Assembly (NCBI RefSeq): GCF_042477335.2
Contig: NC_091263.1
Location: forward strand, 71,852,501-71,916,500
Reading direction: 5' to 3'
Source: Ovis canadensis
Taxonomy: Eukaryota > Chordata > Mammalia > Artiodactyla > Bovidae
Length of the DNA stretch: 64,000 nucleotides
The translations under genes were made by a program, and so were the position numbers. Shown here one piece after another: positions 23,625 to 36,155 of this stretch (positions are counted from its first letter, which is position 1; each line of letters begins with the position of its first letter). The notes under the pieces are model-generated. The model was not told the DNA's origin, made no database searches, and saw only the letters and a program-made list of their open reading frames with translations.

Positions 23625-24874
23625 CAGTTCAGTTCAGTCGCTCAGTTGTGTCCAACTCTTTGCGACCCCATGAATTGCAGCACACCAGGCCTCCCTGTGC
23701 ATCACCAACTCCCGGAGTTCACTCAGACTCATGTCCATCGAGTCTGTGATGCCATCCAGCCATCGCATCCTCGGTCGTCCCTTCTCCTCCTGCCCACAAT
23801 CCCTCCCAGCATCAGACTCTTTTCCAATGAGTCAACTCTTCACTTGAGGTGGCCAAACTACTGGAGTTTCAGCTTTAGCATCATTCCTTCCAAAGAAATC
23901 CCAGGGCTGATCTCCTTCAGAATGGACTGGTTGGATCTCCTTGCAGTCCAAGGGACTCTCAAGAGTCTTCTCCAACACCACAGTTCAAAAGCATCAATTC
24001 TTTGGTGCTCTGCCTTCTTCACAGTCCAACTCTCACATCCATACATGACCACAGGGAAAACCATAGCCTTGACTAGACGGACCTTAGTCGGCAAAGTAAT
24101 GCCTCTGCTTTTGAATATACTATCTAGGTTGCTCATAACTTTTCTTCCAAGGAGTAAGCGTCTTTTAATTTCATGGCTGCAATCACCATCTGCAGTGATT
24201 TTGGAGCCCAAAAAAATAAAGTCTGACACCGTTTCCACTGTTTCCCCATCTATTTCTCATGAAGTGATGGGACTGGATGCCGTGATCTTCGTTTTCTGAA
24301 TGTTAAGCTTTAGGCCAACTTTTTCACTCTCCACTTTCACTTTCATCAAGAGGCTTTCTAGTTCCTCTTCACTTTCTGCCGTGAGGGTGGTGTCATCTGC
24401 TTATGTGAGGTTATTGATATTTCTCCCGGCACTCTTGATTCCAGCTTGTTTCTTCCAGTCCAGCGTTTCTCATGATGTACTCTGCATAGAAGTTAAATAA
24501 GCAGGGTGACAATATACAGCCTTGACAGACTCCTTTTCCTATTTGGAACCAGTCTGTTGTTCCATGTCCAGTTCTAACTGTTGCTTCCTCACCTGCATAC
24601 AGTCTGGTATTCCCATCTCTTTCAGAATCTTCCAGTTTATTGTGATCCACACAGTCAAAGGCTTTGGCATAGTCAATAAAGCAGAACTAGATGTTTTTCT
24701 GGAACTCTCTTGCTTTTTCCATGAACCAGCAGATACTGGCAATTTGATCTCTGGTTCCTCTGCCTTTTCTAAAACCAGCTTGAACATCAGGAAGTTCACG
24801 GTTCACGTATTGCTGAAACCTGGCTTGGAGAATTTTCAGCATTACTTTACTAGCATGTGATATGAGTGATATGA
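23625..24874 (-). mobile_element. BovB LINE, reverse, with target-site duplication
   Basis: About 1250 bp of BovB in reverse. Its 3' end is at the left (CAGTTCAGTTCAGTCGCTCA) and it extends to the region upstream of the RT fingers (ACTAGCATGTGATATGAGTG). The 11-bp repeat TTTGTTTGTTT occurs at 23614-23624 and 24875-24885. Motif C is disrupted: the YADD tyrosine codon is a TAA stop (TTA on + at 24401-24403), with additional frameshifts around 24500-24680. Confidence 0.95.
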
Positions 24875-24885
24875 TTTGTTTGTTT

Positions 24886-25015
24886 AGATGTTGGTTATTT
24901 CCCAATAGAATAGAGTTTTCATACGAGGAGAGTATCTTAAAAACCAGAATGAGGCCTAGCACACAGTAGGCACTCATTAAGTATTTGTTATATAGATGAA
25001 TGGATATTTATGAAG
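24886..25015 (-). repeat. Ancient L2-like repeat, right part
   Basis: Continuation of the pre-existing L2 after the BovB insertion: ATAGAATAGAGTTTTCATAC, then GCCTAGCACACAGTAGGCAC and a GTTATATAGATGAATGGAT end. Confidence 0.5.
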
Positions 25016-26966
25016 TATCTTCAATCTATTAGGGAACAACTATAATTTGATTTACTAGTAATACTTTACCTGACTTCCAGTTAAATATAGCAAATACAGG
25101 CATTTATTATCTCTCTTTCTTCAACAAATCACATTTAAGTATGAGTGAGGGATTAAAAAAAAAAGTACAAATCCACAAGGGCAAAGATAGTAGTCAAGGA
25201 GATGACAGCGGATCACAAATACTAACAAACTCTAGGAAGATGGAAAGCAGATGGTGGAGAGGAAACTGACTCAGCATAAAGAACAAAGCCGAACTCCAAA
25301 TGACTACGGAGGGGAATACTAATGAGAAATCAGCTAGCTGCCACCCCAGAGCCCTGGAAGGGCTCAGTACTAGATCTCACAGTCCTGCAGAAGGCTGGGC
25401 TGAGACACACACGGAGAATCAGGGGCTGGCTGAACACCTGTCATGCAGCCTCGTGACTCACCGAGGACCATCATCTCGTCACTTCCCTGGGGGAGAGTGT
25501 AGCCACCACGCCCCAGACCAGATACAGAATCATCTTCACAGTGAGGGGGGAGACCCCGTCCTCACAGTGCAACGAGGGACACTAAGTACTGAGCCTCAGA
25601 CCCTCACCTTGTGCCCCAGCTTTGAAAATGCTGCAGACAAGGCATGAAGCTCTGCCCCCCCACCACCCAACCCACCGCCAAACTGAAGAATTCTTGCTTA
25701 GAAAACCTGAATGGACTTGAAAAAGAAACCTATGAATACTGACATCTGGGGCACTCTCCAAACAAAGTATGTGGGTGCCCATCTAATCACCCCAAAGTAA
25801 AATCAAACTGGAAGCTGACAAGACTTCCTCTTGCACAAAACATGTTTGTCTTTGCTTTCAGTTTTAAGTGCTTCACTTTAAAAATGTGAGCCAACAATAA
25901 GGATCATTAGCCATGTGAGAAAAATATTCCTTATAGAATAAGGGAACTAAAAGAGACAAAAAGGAATTTGGATAAAACAGCGTCTATGGAAGCAGCAAAA
26001 GAAAACTAAACAGCAAGAAACTGGAATCATCACCCTCACTAGAAAGGACAGACTACCTCATCCACGAGACAAGGAAAACTCGCCAGGTAGTTCCATCCTG
26101 TTCAGCTAAACCTGCTCCCGCAAAAGTGGAAACAAAGACAAAACGGGAAAGGGTTAACTCTTCAGACCAAAAAAAAAAGAATACGGGAGCAAAGGAAAAC
26201 AGGCCACAGTGGCTCACCAAAAGCAAGAAACTAAAGAAGGTTTACCTGCAGAAAATGGAGAACTGAGAGAGGAGAGTCCAGCCTCTGATGAAGCGGGAGA
26301 GAAAGGGGCCAACGCTGCGGGGCGTCACACACCAAGTCGTAGAGGTCCCTGTTTCACTTCATGAGAAAGGCGGAGGAATAGTTACCAGCTATTTTGTAAA
26401 CACAGGGTTTAAAAAAAAAAAAAGCAGTTCTAGAAACATTTTTAAGGAGGGAATCCCACCATACACAGTCTTTCAAGGGTAAATGTTTTCTTTTTTTTTT
26501 GAGTGGTGCATCATCTGTTGTTGCTTATTTTTCGATACAACCTGAAAACAGCAGAATATTGAGTGCAGGACGCTTTGACTGTCTTGGGTGGCAGCTCAGT
26601 GTGCCACGGAGGGGGGTCCTTTTCATTTCCTATTATATAAAGCACACCAAATGACAACTTGGGACCGCCAGTTTTGTGCACTTAATATGCCTTTAGCATT
26701 TAAAATTATTTCTGTTCTCATTTTGTTTTCAGTAAAATTGTTTCCTCAAGAAAACAACTTCTTGACCTTGGCTCTGCCTGTCCGAGCTGCCTGCTCTCTG
26801 CAGCTCCTTTGGCCATGGCAGTCCATTTTCCCAGTAACTGCTAATAGGCTGTGAAAGACTGAAAACCTGAACAGGTACCTGATGCTACATTGTGAACCAG
26901 TGGGGCTTACAATTTAACAGTTTAGCAACATTTGAAGATACTGGCATTTGATATCCTCTTAATATC
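25016..26966. other. Unique-looking sequence, no supported gene
   Basis: Nearly 2 kb with no recognised repeat family. Short frames at 25300-25647 and 26588-26854 have no known domain. A-rich tracts occur near 25155, 26165 and 26410. Confidence 0.5.
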
Positions 26967-28302
26967 AGGTCAGTTTTCATTCCAATCCCAAAGAAAGGCA
27001 ATGACAAAGAATGCTCAAACTACCGCACAATTGCACTCATCTCACATGCTAGTAAAGTAATGCTCAAAATTCTCCAAGCCAGGCTTCAGCAATACGTGAA
27101 CCGTGAACTTCCTGATGTTCAAGCTGGTTTTAGAAAAGGCAGAGGAACCAGAGATCAAATTGCCAATATCCGCTGGTTCATGGAAAAAGCAAGAGAGTTC
27201 CAGAGTAACATCTATTTTTGCTTTATTGACTATGCCAAAGCCTTTGACTGTGTGGATCACAATAAACTGTGGAAGATTCTGAGAGAGATGGGAATACCAG
27301 ACCACCTGACCTGCCTCTTGAGAAACCTATATGCAGGTCAGGAAGCAGCAGTTAGAACTGGACATGGAACAACAGACTGGTTCCAAATAGGAAAAGGAGT
27401 CTGTCAAGGCTGTATATTGTCACCCTGCTTATTTAACTTCTATGCAGAGTACATCATGAGAAACGCTGGACTGGAAGAAACACAAGCTGGAATCAAGAGT
27501 GCCGGGAGAAATATCAATAACCTCACATAAGCAGATGACACCACCCTCACGGCAGAAAGTGAAGACGAACTAAAAAGCTTCTTGATGAAAGTAAAAGAGG
27601 AGAGTGAAAAAGTTGGCCTAAAGCTCAACATTCAGAAAACGAAGATCGTGGCATCTGGTCCCATCACTTCATGGGAAATAGATGGAGAAACAGTGTCAGA
27701 CTTTATTTTTTGGGGCTCCAAAATCACTGCAGATGGTGATTGCAGCCATGAAATTAAAAGACGCTTACTCCTTGGAAGAAAAGTTATGAGCAACCTAGAT
27801 AGTATATTCAAAAGCAGAGACATTACTTTGCCGAGTAAGGTCCGTCTAGTCAAGGCTATGGTTTTTCCTGTGGTCATGTATGGATGTGAGAGTTGGACTG
27901 TGAAGAAGGCAGAGCACCAAAGAATTGATGCTTTTGAACTGTGGTGTTGGAGAAGACTCTTGAGAGTCCCTTGGACTGTAAGGAGATCCAACCAGTCCAT
28001 TCTGAAGGAGATCAGCCCTGGGATTTCTTTGGAAGGAATGATGCTAAAGCTGAAACTCCAGTACTTTGGCCAACTCATGCGAAGAGTTGACTCACTGGAA
28101 AAGACTTTGATTATGGGAGGAATTGGGGGCAAGAGAAGAAGGGGACGACAGAGGATGAGATGGCTGGATGGCATCACTGACTTGATGGACGTGAGTCTGA
28201 GTGAACTCCAGGATTTGGTGATGCACAGGGAGGCCTGGCGTGCTGCAATTCATGGGGTCGCAAAGAGTTGCACATGACTGAGCGACTGAACTAAACTGAA
28301 CT
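26967..28302 (+). mobile_element. BovB LINE 3' half, longest forward copy
   Basis: RT fingers through 3' end. RT motifs are visible: QAGFRKGRGTRDQIANIRW, motif A in DYAKAFDCVDHNKLWKI, motif B in GVCQGCILSPCLFNF. Motif C is cut: the tyrosine codon of YADD is TAA (27528-27530). Frames 27060-27530 and 27582-28277 lie either side. The reading is otherwise good, with 231 codons after the break. No clear target-site duplication. Confidence 0.97.
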
Positions 28303-29454
28303 AATATAACTCCCAACTACATGGTTTTTCAGATGCTCGGTACACACATTACAAATTGTGAACAAACTGAAATATCTGTGTACTGATCCTCAAAAACAAC
28401 CAATAAAATTTCAATCAAGAAAGGAAAATCAAAGAAAAAATTGCTATAAAAGAAAACCAGAAAAGACTTCCTAAAATGAAAAATAAGACAGCAAAGAAGA
28501 AAACAAAACTGTAGCAGCAATCGGAGCTGGGCACTGACTGCTGCAATATATGATTACTATAAGTCATGCTCTAGACACACTAACTCTGAACGGTAACCCT
28601 CCAGAGTAAGCACCATCATTAAGCCCATTTGAGAGTTGGAACAGCAAGGTTAACTAGTATGTTCAAGCAACTGCGAGAGCTGAAGACAGATCTAAGTCAG
28701 GAAATCTCTCCAAAAGGAGAAACAGGAGGAAGCTGGAAACAGGAGATAAAAGATGAGGAAATGAGAGGATTAGTTCCAGAGCTCCAGTATCCAGTTAATG
28801 AGGAGTTCTGGAAAGAGACTGGAAAAGTACTAAGGAAAGAAACAATCAGAGAACTAGTGTCAAACAATTTCAACAGGGGGTCGCGAGTTTCTAGATTCAA
28901 AGGACCCTCTGAGTGCCCAGCACAATGTATGAAAAAATAACTACACTAAGAGGTGTGACTGTGAAATTTCAGAACAACGGGGATTAAGAAAGGATCTTAA
29001 CAATGGAGGGAGGGAACAGAAAAGGCAAGAAAGAAAGAGGGAGACAGACTCGCACAAAGATCGAGAATATAAGTGGCTTCCCAAAGCTGAAAGACAATAA
29101 AATGATGCTGCATAATCCTGAAGTAAAATATTTTCAAGTTAGATTTCTATCTCCATCAAACTATTACTCAAGCATGTGAATGTAAATAAAGACATATCTA
29201 GATATCTAAGATCTAAAAACAATTCACTTCTGATGCACTGTTTCTTAGGAAGTTATTTGAGCGTGTTACTTTATTTTTTAAAAAAGGAAAAAGACATGAA
29301 CTCAAGGAAAGAATCCCAAACAAGAGAGAGATAAAGGATGGCAGCTGTGCAGCTGGCTTAAAAAGCCATCAGTAAGCACTGGAGCAGGAGGTCAGAGGAC
29401 TTGAGGAGGAATGTTTTCACAGAAAAACAACGGAAACTGAAAACTCCTCTGATT
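28303..29454. other. Mostly unique sequence
   Basis: A short L2-like patch is possible at about 28560-28690 (CCTCCAGAGTAAGCACCATC, then TAAGCCCATTTGAGAG). The open frame at 28629-28940 is lysine/glutamate-rich with no recognised domain. Confidence 0.4.
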
Positions 29455-30039
29455 TATTTGTATGAAAAATAGTATTCAGAGTTCTACAACTCTATTGGAG
29501 ATACTAGGAAGTATCTGTGATAATGTCATAATTCCTAGTATATGGTAGAGAAGTTGTAAAAACCTTATTACTGATTTTGCAGAAATGAAGACGATTATAA
29601 GCAAGCACTGTGCACAACTGTATACCAACACGCTGGATAACCTAGATGAAACGGACAAATCCCTAGAAACATGTAACATACCAAGACTGAATCATGAAGA
29701 AACAGAAAATCTGAGTAGACCTTGACTAGTAAGAGTGAATCAGTAATCAAGCCTCCTCACTCCTCAAAAAACCCTGGCCCTGTCCTACTGAATTCTACTG
29801 AACATCTGAAGAAGAATTAACACCGTTCCTCTCAAACTCCTACAAAACACTGAAGAGGAGGGAACGCTCCCAAACTCATTCCATGAAGCCACCACTGCCC
29901 TGGTACCAGTTAGGCAAAGACTGAAGAAAAGAATACCATAGACCAACATCCCTTATGAATACCAACGTAAAAGCCTCAGCAAAATTCCAGCGAAGTGCTA
30001 ACAGCAGCATGCTAAAAAGATTATACACCATGACTAACT

Positions 30040-30259
30040 GAGGTCTGTGTGCTCTGTCATGTCCAGCTCTTTGCAGCCCCATGGACTGTAGCTGCCAGGC
30101 TCCACTGTCTATGGAATTTTCCAGGCAAGAATACTGGAGGGGGGTGCAATTTCTTCCTCCAGGGGATCTTCCCAACCCCAGGATTGAACCCTCACCTCCA
30201 ATGCGTCTCCTGCATTTACAGGCCGATTCTTTACTACTAGCACCATCTGGGAAGCCCAA
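30040..30259 (-). mobile_element. Bov-tA SINE, reverse
   Basis: Complement order: CATGTCCAGCTCTTTGCAGC, CCATGGACTGTAGCTGCCAG, then GCACCATCTGGGAAGCCCAA. Nested in the old L1. Confidence 0.93.
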
Positions 30260-30539
30260 GGGGGCTCATTCCCAACAAAACTCAACACCTGTTTTTAACA
30301 AAAACATCCAACAAACTAGTAATAGCAGGAAACTATCTCAACATAGTCAATATGTCATATAACAGCTAACATCACATTTTGTGATGAAAATCTTTCTCTA
30401 AGGCCAGAAAGCCAAGCACGATTGCTTTCACCTCTTTCAGTCCACATGCTGGAAGTTCCAGCCGGAATGATTAGGCAAGAAAAATAAGCACAAGGCATTC
30501 AAATTAAAAAGAAGTAACATTTTTCTCTATTCACAGATG

Positions 30540-30735
30540 ACTCGGGGCTTCCCTGGTAGCTCAGCTAGTAAAGAATCTGCCTGCAATGCAGGAGACTTGG
30601 GTCGGGAAGATCCCCTGGAGGAGGGCATGGCAACCCACTCCAGGGTTCTTGCCTGGAGAATCCCATGGACGGAGAAGCCTAGAGGCTACAGGCCATGAAA
30701 TCGCAGAGAGCTGGACACGACTGAAGGAGTAAGCA
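30540..30735 (+). mobile_element. Bov-tA SINE, forward, short target-site duplication
   Basis: GGGCTTCCCTGGTAGCTCAG through GGACACGACTGAAGGAGTAA. An 8-bp repeat CACAGATG flanks it at 30532-30539 and 30736-30743. Confidence 0.93.
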
Positions 30736-30999
30736 CACAGATGGGCACGATCTTCACAGAGAAACCTTGATCTCTCTCTAGCATTCACACACATCTGGTA
30801 AAATAAATTCAGCTAAGCTGCGGGATATAGAATCAACACAAACATCAGCTGCACTTCTACACAATTAACAATGATGCTCAAAAGAAAAAATTAAGTATAT
30901 AATTCCATTTACAACAGCATCAAAAAGAATAAAATACTGCCAGGGTAGAGGGGAGGAGAGAATAGTTATTAAGTGTTTAAAGGATACAGAGTTTAAAAA

Positions 31000-31160
31000 A
31001 GGGTAGGGGGTAGAGAGTTTCAGTTTGGAGAGATGAAAAGTTCTAAAGATAGGTAGTGGTAATGGTTATATAATAATGTAGTCAATGTCACAGAACGGTA
31101 CCCTTAAAATGGTTCTAATTTTAAATTTTATATTTTACCACAATTAAAAAAAAAAAAAAA
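31000..31160 (+). mobile_element. Old L1 3' UTR tail
   Basis: GGTAATGGTTATATAATAAT, then GAACGGTACCCTTAAAATGG and TTTACCACAATTAAAAAAA: the usual end of older mammalian L1 3' UTRs with poly-A at 31145-31161. Confidence 0.65.
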
Positions 31161-31164
31161 ACAC

Positions 31165-32095
31165 CTCTCTCCTAAAAAAGGGCAATGTCTAACACTGATT
31201 TAAAAATTTACAAAAAAAAAAAAAAGGCAAGGTAAAGATACTTTTAGAATAAGGAGTTAAATACCAGAAGACATCAAATTTAGAGACTTGAGGTTAAGGA
31301 AAGGGTGGGGGTGGTTCAGAAGCTTCCTGTTCTGTCTCATGCCAAGCATAATACTGGCCAACATTTAAATCAATGTGTACATACTACAAGAAAATAGATG
31401 TATACATACTACAAGAAAATGAAAACTTAAATGCCAGTTTGTAAGAGGGCAGAATAATAAAATGTAACGAGTTGTGTCTTTTCAGCACACTGAAAACCTG
31501 AAACTGGAGCAATGAGTTTGCTTTCTTCCACTTAAGGATGTAGTTTTGCCAATAATGAGTTTTTTCCAAGTACAGGGAGTGCCCTAGGTTTTTAAACATT
31601 CCCTTAGAAGTGTGACATTTTCTGCAACAAGTGATGCAAGTCCTGATGATAAAAGAAGGAATTAGGGTCATAAGAATTTGGGTATTTTCTCAGTGGTGAC
31701 AGGGTCTTTCATTTCAAAGATCATTTCAAAGATATGACAAGTAAAACCAATGCTACTGTTACATACGATCCAGCCTTCCACTGTTTCAGCTACAAACTCT
31801 CAACTATCAACTAGCCCCTTTAAAAAAATTAACCCGTATTCTTCATGAAATGTCATACTCAATTCTACAGCACACACATTTAGTAGAAGCCTGGATCTAG
31901 CCATGCCTCGGACACTCTGTGACCACGAAAGTTTTAATTTCTTTAAATAAGAGTTACTGACTTTACAAAGTGTTTCAATTAAAATTTGGAAAATGAAGGT
32001 ATAAAGAAAATTGCCCAAATTCAAGAAAACTAAAAACACTGTCAGCATGTAGGGCATTTTAGAAAACGAAGCCCCTGTGGGGGGTCATTTGCAAT
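31165..32095. other. No gene recognised
   Basis: AT-rich sequence with A-tracts near 31211. Nothing else is supported. Confidence 0.5.
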
Positions 32096-32099
32096 GTAT

Positions 32100-32385
32100 A
32101 TATAGAACTATTGAATCGGGATGTGGTGCACTGGGAACATGGTGGTGTGGGTCATCTACACCTGAAACCACACATACACACACACAGAATTCAGATCTGT
32201 GGTTATCAGAGGTGGAGGAAGAGGGAACTGGAGGAAGGCGGTCAAAAGGTACAAACTTCCGGTTATAAGACAAATGCATGCTAGGAATGTAACTCAGAAC
32301 ACAATTAACATAATTAACACTGCTCCATGTTATATATGAGAGTTGTTAACAAGAGTAAATAAAACCTAAGAGTTCTCATCGTAGG
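32100..32385 (+). mobile_element. L1M 3' UTR fragment
   Basis: Reads ACACACAGAATTCAGATCTG, GTGGTTATCAGAGGTGGAGG, GGTTATAAGACAAATGCATG, then AAGAGTTCTCATC: the 3' UTR of an older L1. Confidence 0.7.
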
Positions 32386-32517
32386 GAAAAAATATTTATT
32401 TTCCTTTTCCTTTAGTTTGTATCTATGTAAGACGATGGATGATCACTAAACTTCCTGTGCTAACCATTTCATGATACGTATGCGTTAAATCATGCTGCAC
32501 ACCTTACAGCTTCAGGT

Positions 32518-32990
32518 CACTTCCGTCGCTCAGGCGTGTCCAACTCGACGACCCCATGGACCGCAGCATGCCCGGCTTCCCTGTCCATCACCATCTCCTG
32601 GAGCTTGCTCAAACTCATGTCCATTCAGTCAGTGATGCCACCCAACCATCTCATCCTCTCTCGTCCCCTTCTCCTCCCACCTTCGATCCTTCCCAGAATC
32701 AGGGTCTTCTCTAGTGAGTCAGTTCTTCCCATCAGGTGGCCAAAGTACTGGAGTTTCAGCTTCAGCATCAGCATCAGTCCTTCCAATTAACATTCAGGAC
32801 TGATCTTGCAGTCCAAGGGACTCTCAAGAGTCTTCTCCAACACCACAGTTCAAAAGCATCAATTCTTCAGCACTCAGCTTTCTTTATAGTTCAACTCTCA
32901 CATCCATACATGACGACTGGAAAAACCATAGCTTTGACTATGGACCTTTGTTGGGAAAGTAACGTTTCTGCTTTTTAATATACAGCTTAC
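32518..32990 (-). mobile_element. BovB LINE fragment, reverse
   Basis: Starts near the 3' end (CACTTCCGTCGCTCAGGCGT) and extends to the AGTAACGTTTCTGCTTTTTA segment. Frames are broken. Confidence 0.93.
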
Positions 32991-33079
32991 ACAGTACTAT
33001 ATGTACACTGTATCTCAATAAAACTGAGAAAAAGATGTTTTTCATAGAATAAAATATGAACCTACTGTGCCGTATGAAA

Positions 33080-33265
33080 GTCTGGGCTCTGAAGTTACTC
33101 AGATACGGCAAAGCGATCTCTCTACCTCTTAGTTTCCTCTTATTTAAAGCGGGGAAAGTAATGTTTCCTTTATAGTATTAACCGAAGTATTAAATGAGGT
33201 GATGAGCTAAAGCATAACACCAGGCACACTATATTATATAGTGACAGGTACATGTTAATCATAAA
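33080..33265 (+). repeat. MIR element
   Basis: GTCTGGGCTCTGAAGTTACT, CTACCTCTTAGTTTCCTC, then TAAATGAGGTGATGAGCTAA and CACCAGGCACACTATATTA follow MIR order. Confidence 0.65.
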
Positions 33266-33499
33266 TACCTTACAAAACTGGAATGAAACTGTACACACTA
33301 TTATTTTTAATGCATATGTCATCAAGTTTTACTGTTGTGGAAAGTATATAATTCTAACTAAAAAGCAGAAGTCACAAATCCTTTTAGTTTTTGTGTCCTT
33401 TTAGTTTGGGTTTTTTTTCTTTTGTTTTTGTTTTTTTTTTAATTTTGGAAAATATCCCCTAATTTTGGTAGTGGCATCTAGTTGCTGTTATGGGTTATT

Positions 33500-34130
33500 T
33501 TTTAAAAACAAGTTTTTATTGAGATATAATTCACCTACCATACACTCTATTTGAAGAGTACAAGTCAAAGGTTTTTCATATATACACAGATATGTGCAAC
33601 CTTTCACCACAGTAAATTTCAGAAAAATCTCAACACCTCAGAAAGGTATCAATTCCAATATCCAGACTGAGGCAAGCGCTGTAATCTACCTTCCATCTCT
33701 GCAGAGTCCCCTGTTCTGGACACTTCATAGGAACGGAATGATATGCTATCTTCTGTGACTAGCTTCTTTCACTTAGTCTAATGCTGTCAAGGGCATCCAT
33801 GCTATGGCATGTTAGTAACTCATCCCTTTTTATGGTTCAATAATATTCCATGGTCTAGATATACCACATTTTGTTACTCATTTATCAGTTGTTGAACATG
33901 TAACCACTTCTACCTTTTGCCTATTTTGAATACTCCTGTAAACACTGGTGGGCCAGTTTTCGCTCCATCTCTTTTGGGTTTGCAGCTTGGCGTGGCACTG
34001 CTGGGCCAGGCGGCAACGTCATGCTCACCTTCTGAAGGGCTGCCAAGTTGTTTTCCAAAGCGGCTGCACTATTTGATATTATGACCAACGATACAAGTTT
34101 CCAACCTCTCCACACCCTCTCCAATACCTA
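33500..34130 (-). mobile_element. Old L1 3' end, reverse
   Basis: Complement of an L1 3' region: TTTTTATTGAGATATAATTC, CATAGGAACGGAATGATATG, TATTCCATGGTCTAGATATA, then TGTTTTCCAAAGCGGCTGCA. Confidence 0.75.
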
Positions 34131-34139
34131 TTAACCAAC

Positions 34140-34325
34140 CTTGTTTTCCTCAAAAAGACACAAACTCCTGAAACTGACTCAAGAAAAGAAGACAATACAA
34201 ACAGAACTATAACTAGTGACGAGACTAAATGCGGAACTAAAACCCTACCTGCAAAAAGAGCCCCAGCCCACGCGGCTTCAGTGCTGAATTCCACCAGACG
34301 TTTACAGAAAATCAGCAATTCTTCA
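34140..34325 (+). mobile_element. L1 ORF2 fragment (tentative)
   Basis: CAAACTCCTGAAACTGACTC, then TGCTGAATTCCACCAGACG and CAGAAAATCAGCAATTCTTC resemble an L1 ORF2 middle portion, opposite in orientation to the preceding element. Confidence 0.5.
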
Positions 34326-34344
34326 TAAACAATTCCAAAAGAAG

Positions 34345-34435
34345 TAGGTCACACAGTTTGTGAGCGGCAGGGCCAGGATTTTAACCAGGCAATTTTTCCA
34401 GAGTCTATACTCCTGACCACTGTGTTGCACTCTCT
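34345..34435 (+). repeat. L2/MIR-like remnant
   Basis: GTCACACAGTTTGTGAGCGG, then CAGGATTTTAACCAGGCAA and a CCTGACCACTGTG end match the conserved L2 core. Confidence 0.55.
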
Positions 34436-34642
34436 GAATAACTGAAAGAATCTGGATACATTGTAGTACACCGAGCTGTTGCTTTGTGTGATCCATCTTT
34501 CCTAGTTTATTCTGGTAATGTGATTTCTCTGGTCTGTAGCAAAAAAAGATTGTTCTGAGAACTTGGGAAAAAGTCATTTGCACAAGTGACAATGTTGCTA
34601 TATCTCATTCAAATGGCAAAAGCAGGAAAAGAAAGAAGAAAC

Positions 34643-34853
34643 TGTTAGTTGCTCAGTTGTGTCCAATTCTTTGCAATCCCACTGACTATAGCCCGCCAGG
34701 TTCTTCTGTCCATGAAACTGAAATTCTCCAGGCAAGAATACTTGAGTGGGTTGCCATTCCCTTCTCCAGGGCATCGTCTCAACACAGGGGTCGAACCCAG
34801 GTCTCTCACATTTTACGCTGCTTCTTTACCTTCCGAGCCACTAGGGAGGGACC
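34643..34853 (-). mobile_element. Bov-tA SINE, reverse
   Basis: GTTGCTCAGTTGTGTCCAAT through CCGAGCCACTAGGGAGGGAC, the complement of Bov-tA. Moderately diverged. Confidence 0.9.
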
Positions 34854-34869
34854 TCCTAAAGTTTCCTAC

Positions 34870-35010
34870 ACGTTTGTATTTCAATGACCTCTCACAACAA
34901 CCCCACAAGATGACAGGCACTCTCCTCCTCCCGTTTTCTAGATGAGGACCGAGGCACACGCAGCCACAGACGGCAAGGGGCAGGGCCTGGATCTGAACGC
35001 GCATCTTTCT
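34870..35010 (+). repeat. L2-like remnant
   Basis: CCTCTCACAACAACCCCACA, TCTAGATGAGGACCGAGGCA, then GATCTGAACGCGCATC correspond to the L2 core. Confidence 0.6.
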
Positions 35011-35164
35011 GATCCCTGGAGAGCCCATCCTCCAGGGCAGCCTGTCTCATGCCTCATCCCTTCAACAGAGCTCTGGGGAGCAGATCCCCAGGCCTGTTAC
35101 TCACTGGCGTGGGCTTCTGGCAAACAGGCAGGGAAGGGGCCCTTCATCGTCTGCTGAATGAATG

Positions 35165-35927
35165 AACAACTATCCCAAGCTGACTGCTATTAACCCCGAA
35201 CTAAAAAAATTTATCCCCACTCAATTACTGTTTAGCAACAAAATGATGACCTGCAGCTTCTCTTACACATTTGGCTGACCTAGTGTTATACAAATACTAT
35301 ATGTTAATAGTTTAAGTCATTAAGCTTAAAATTTTAAAATAATCATGGAAATATAGGGAATAGCTTAAATAGGAAGATTACTTTTGTTCTTCAAATTAAC
35401 AATGCCTATTCTTGTGGAAGTCTCCACAAAACGTACTTTTTGCCATGGGAATCAATAGTTGTACTATTATACATGAAACTCCATTTCCTCATGGAAATAA
35501 GGCATCTGACAGAAAATTTCAGCTAGTGAATTTTCTGAATACATACACAAAGCTTATATTATCCTTTAAGTTACTATAGGTCAGTACTATATATAACTAA
35601 ATAAACCCATAAGACGTAATGATGACTTCTTAAGGCAGTGATCTGTATACTAGTCTCCAAGTCTGTGTCAACTAGAAACTGTATTAAATGCAAAATAACC
35701 CTAAATATGAAAAGCCAACAAAGATTTTCAAGATAACTGTTCCTATCACAAACTAATGCAACAAATAAACACAAGCATCTTAACCCTGATATTTTCACAG
35801 CTCTGAAGCTCTTTAAAAAAATTTAACATTGAAAAATCTGTGAAATCTGTCTGCTTTCATCTTCAGTTAAAACTAACCATGATTTGTTGACAGTTAAAGA
35901 CATGATTTAATCATGACTTGCTAAAGC
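35165..35927. other. No gene recognised
   Basis: AT-rich sequence with a short - strand frame at 35574-35798 lacking any known domain. Confidence 0.5.
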
Positions 35928-36155
35928 TTCAATACTTTGGCCACCTGATGTAAAAGCCAACTCATTAGAAAAGACCCTGATGCTGGGAAAGGTTGAAGGC
36001 AGGAGAAGGGGGTGACAGAGGATGAAACGGTTGGATGGCATCAGACTTGATGGACATGAGTTTGAGCAAGCTCTGAGAGTGGGTGATGGACAGGGAACCT
36101 GCAGTCCACGGGGTCACCAAGAGTCGGACACAACTGAGTGACTGAACTGAACTGA
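35928..36155 (+). mobile_element. BovB 3' end fragment
   Basis: AAGCTTCAATACTTTGGCCA through GAGTGACTGAACTGAACTGA. Only the last about 230 bp of BovB remain, with an internal deletion near 36035. Confidence 0.93.

Larger units (their letters stand above)
29455..30955 (+). mobile_element. Old L1M ORF2 with two nested SINEs
   Basis: Degenerate ORF2 DNA: GAAGACGATTATAAGCAAGC, then ACTCATTCCATGAAGCCACC, AATACCATAGACCAACATCC, and at the end CTGCACTTCTACACAATTAA. L1 homology resumes after each SINE (30040-30259 reverse, 30540-30735 forward), so both inserted later. Confidence 0.8.
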
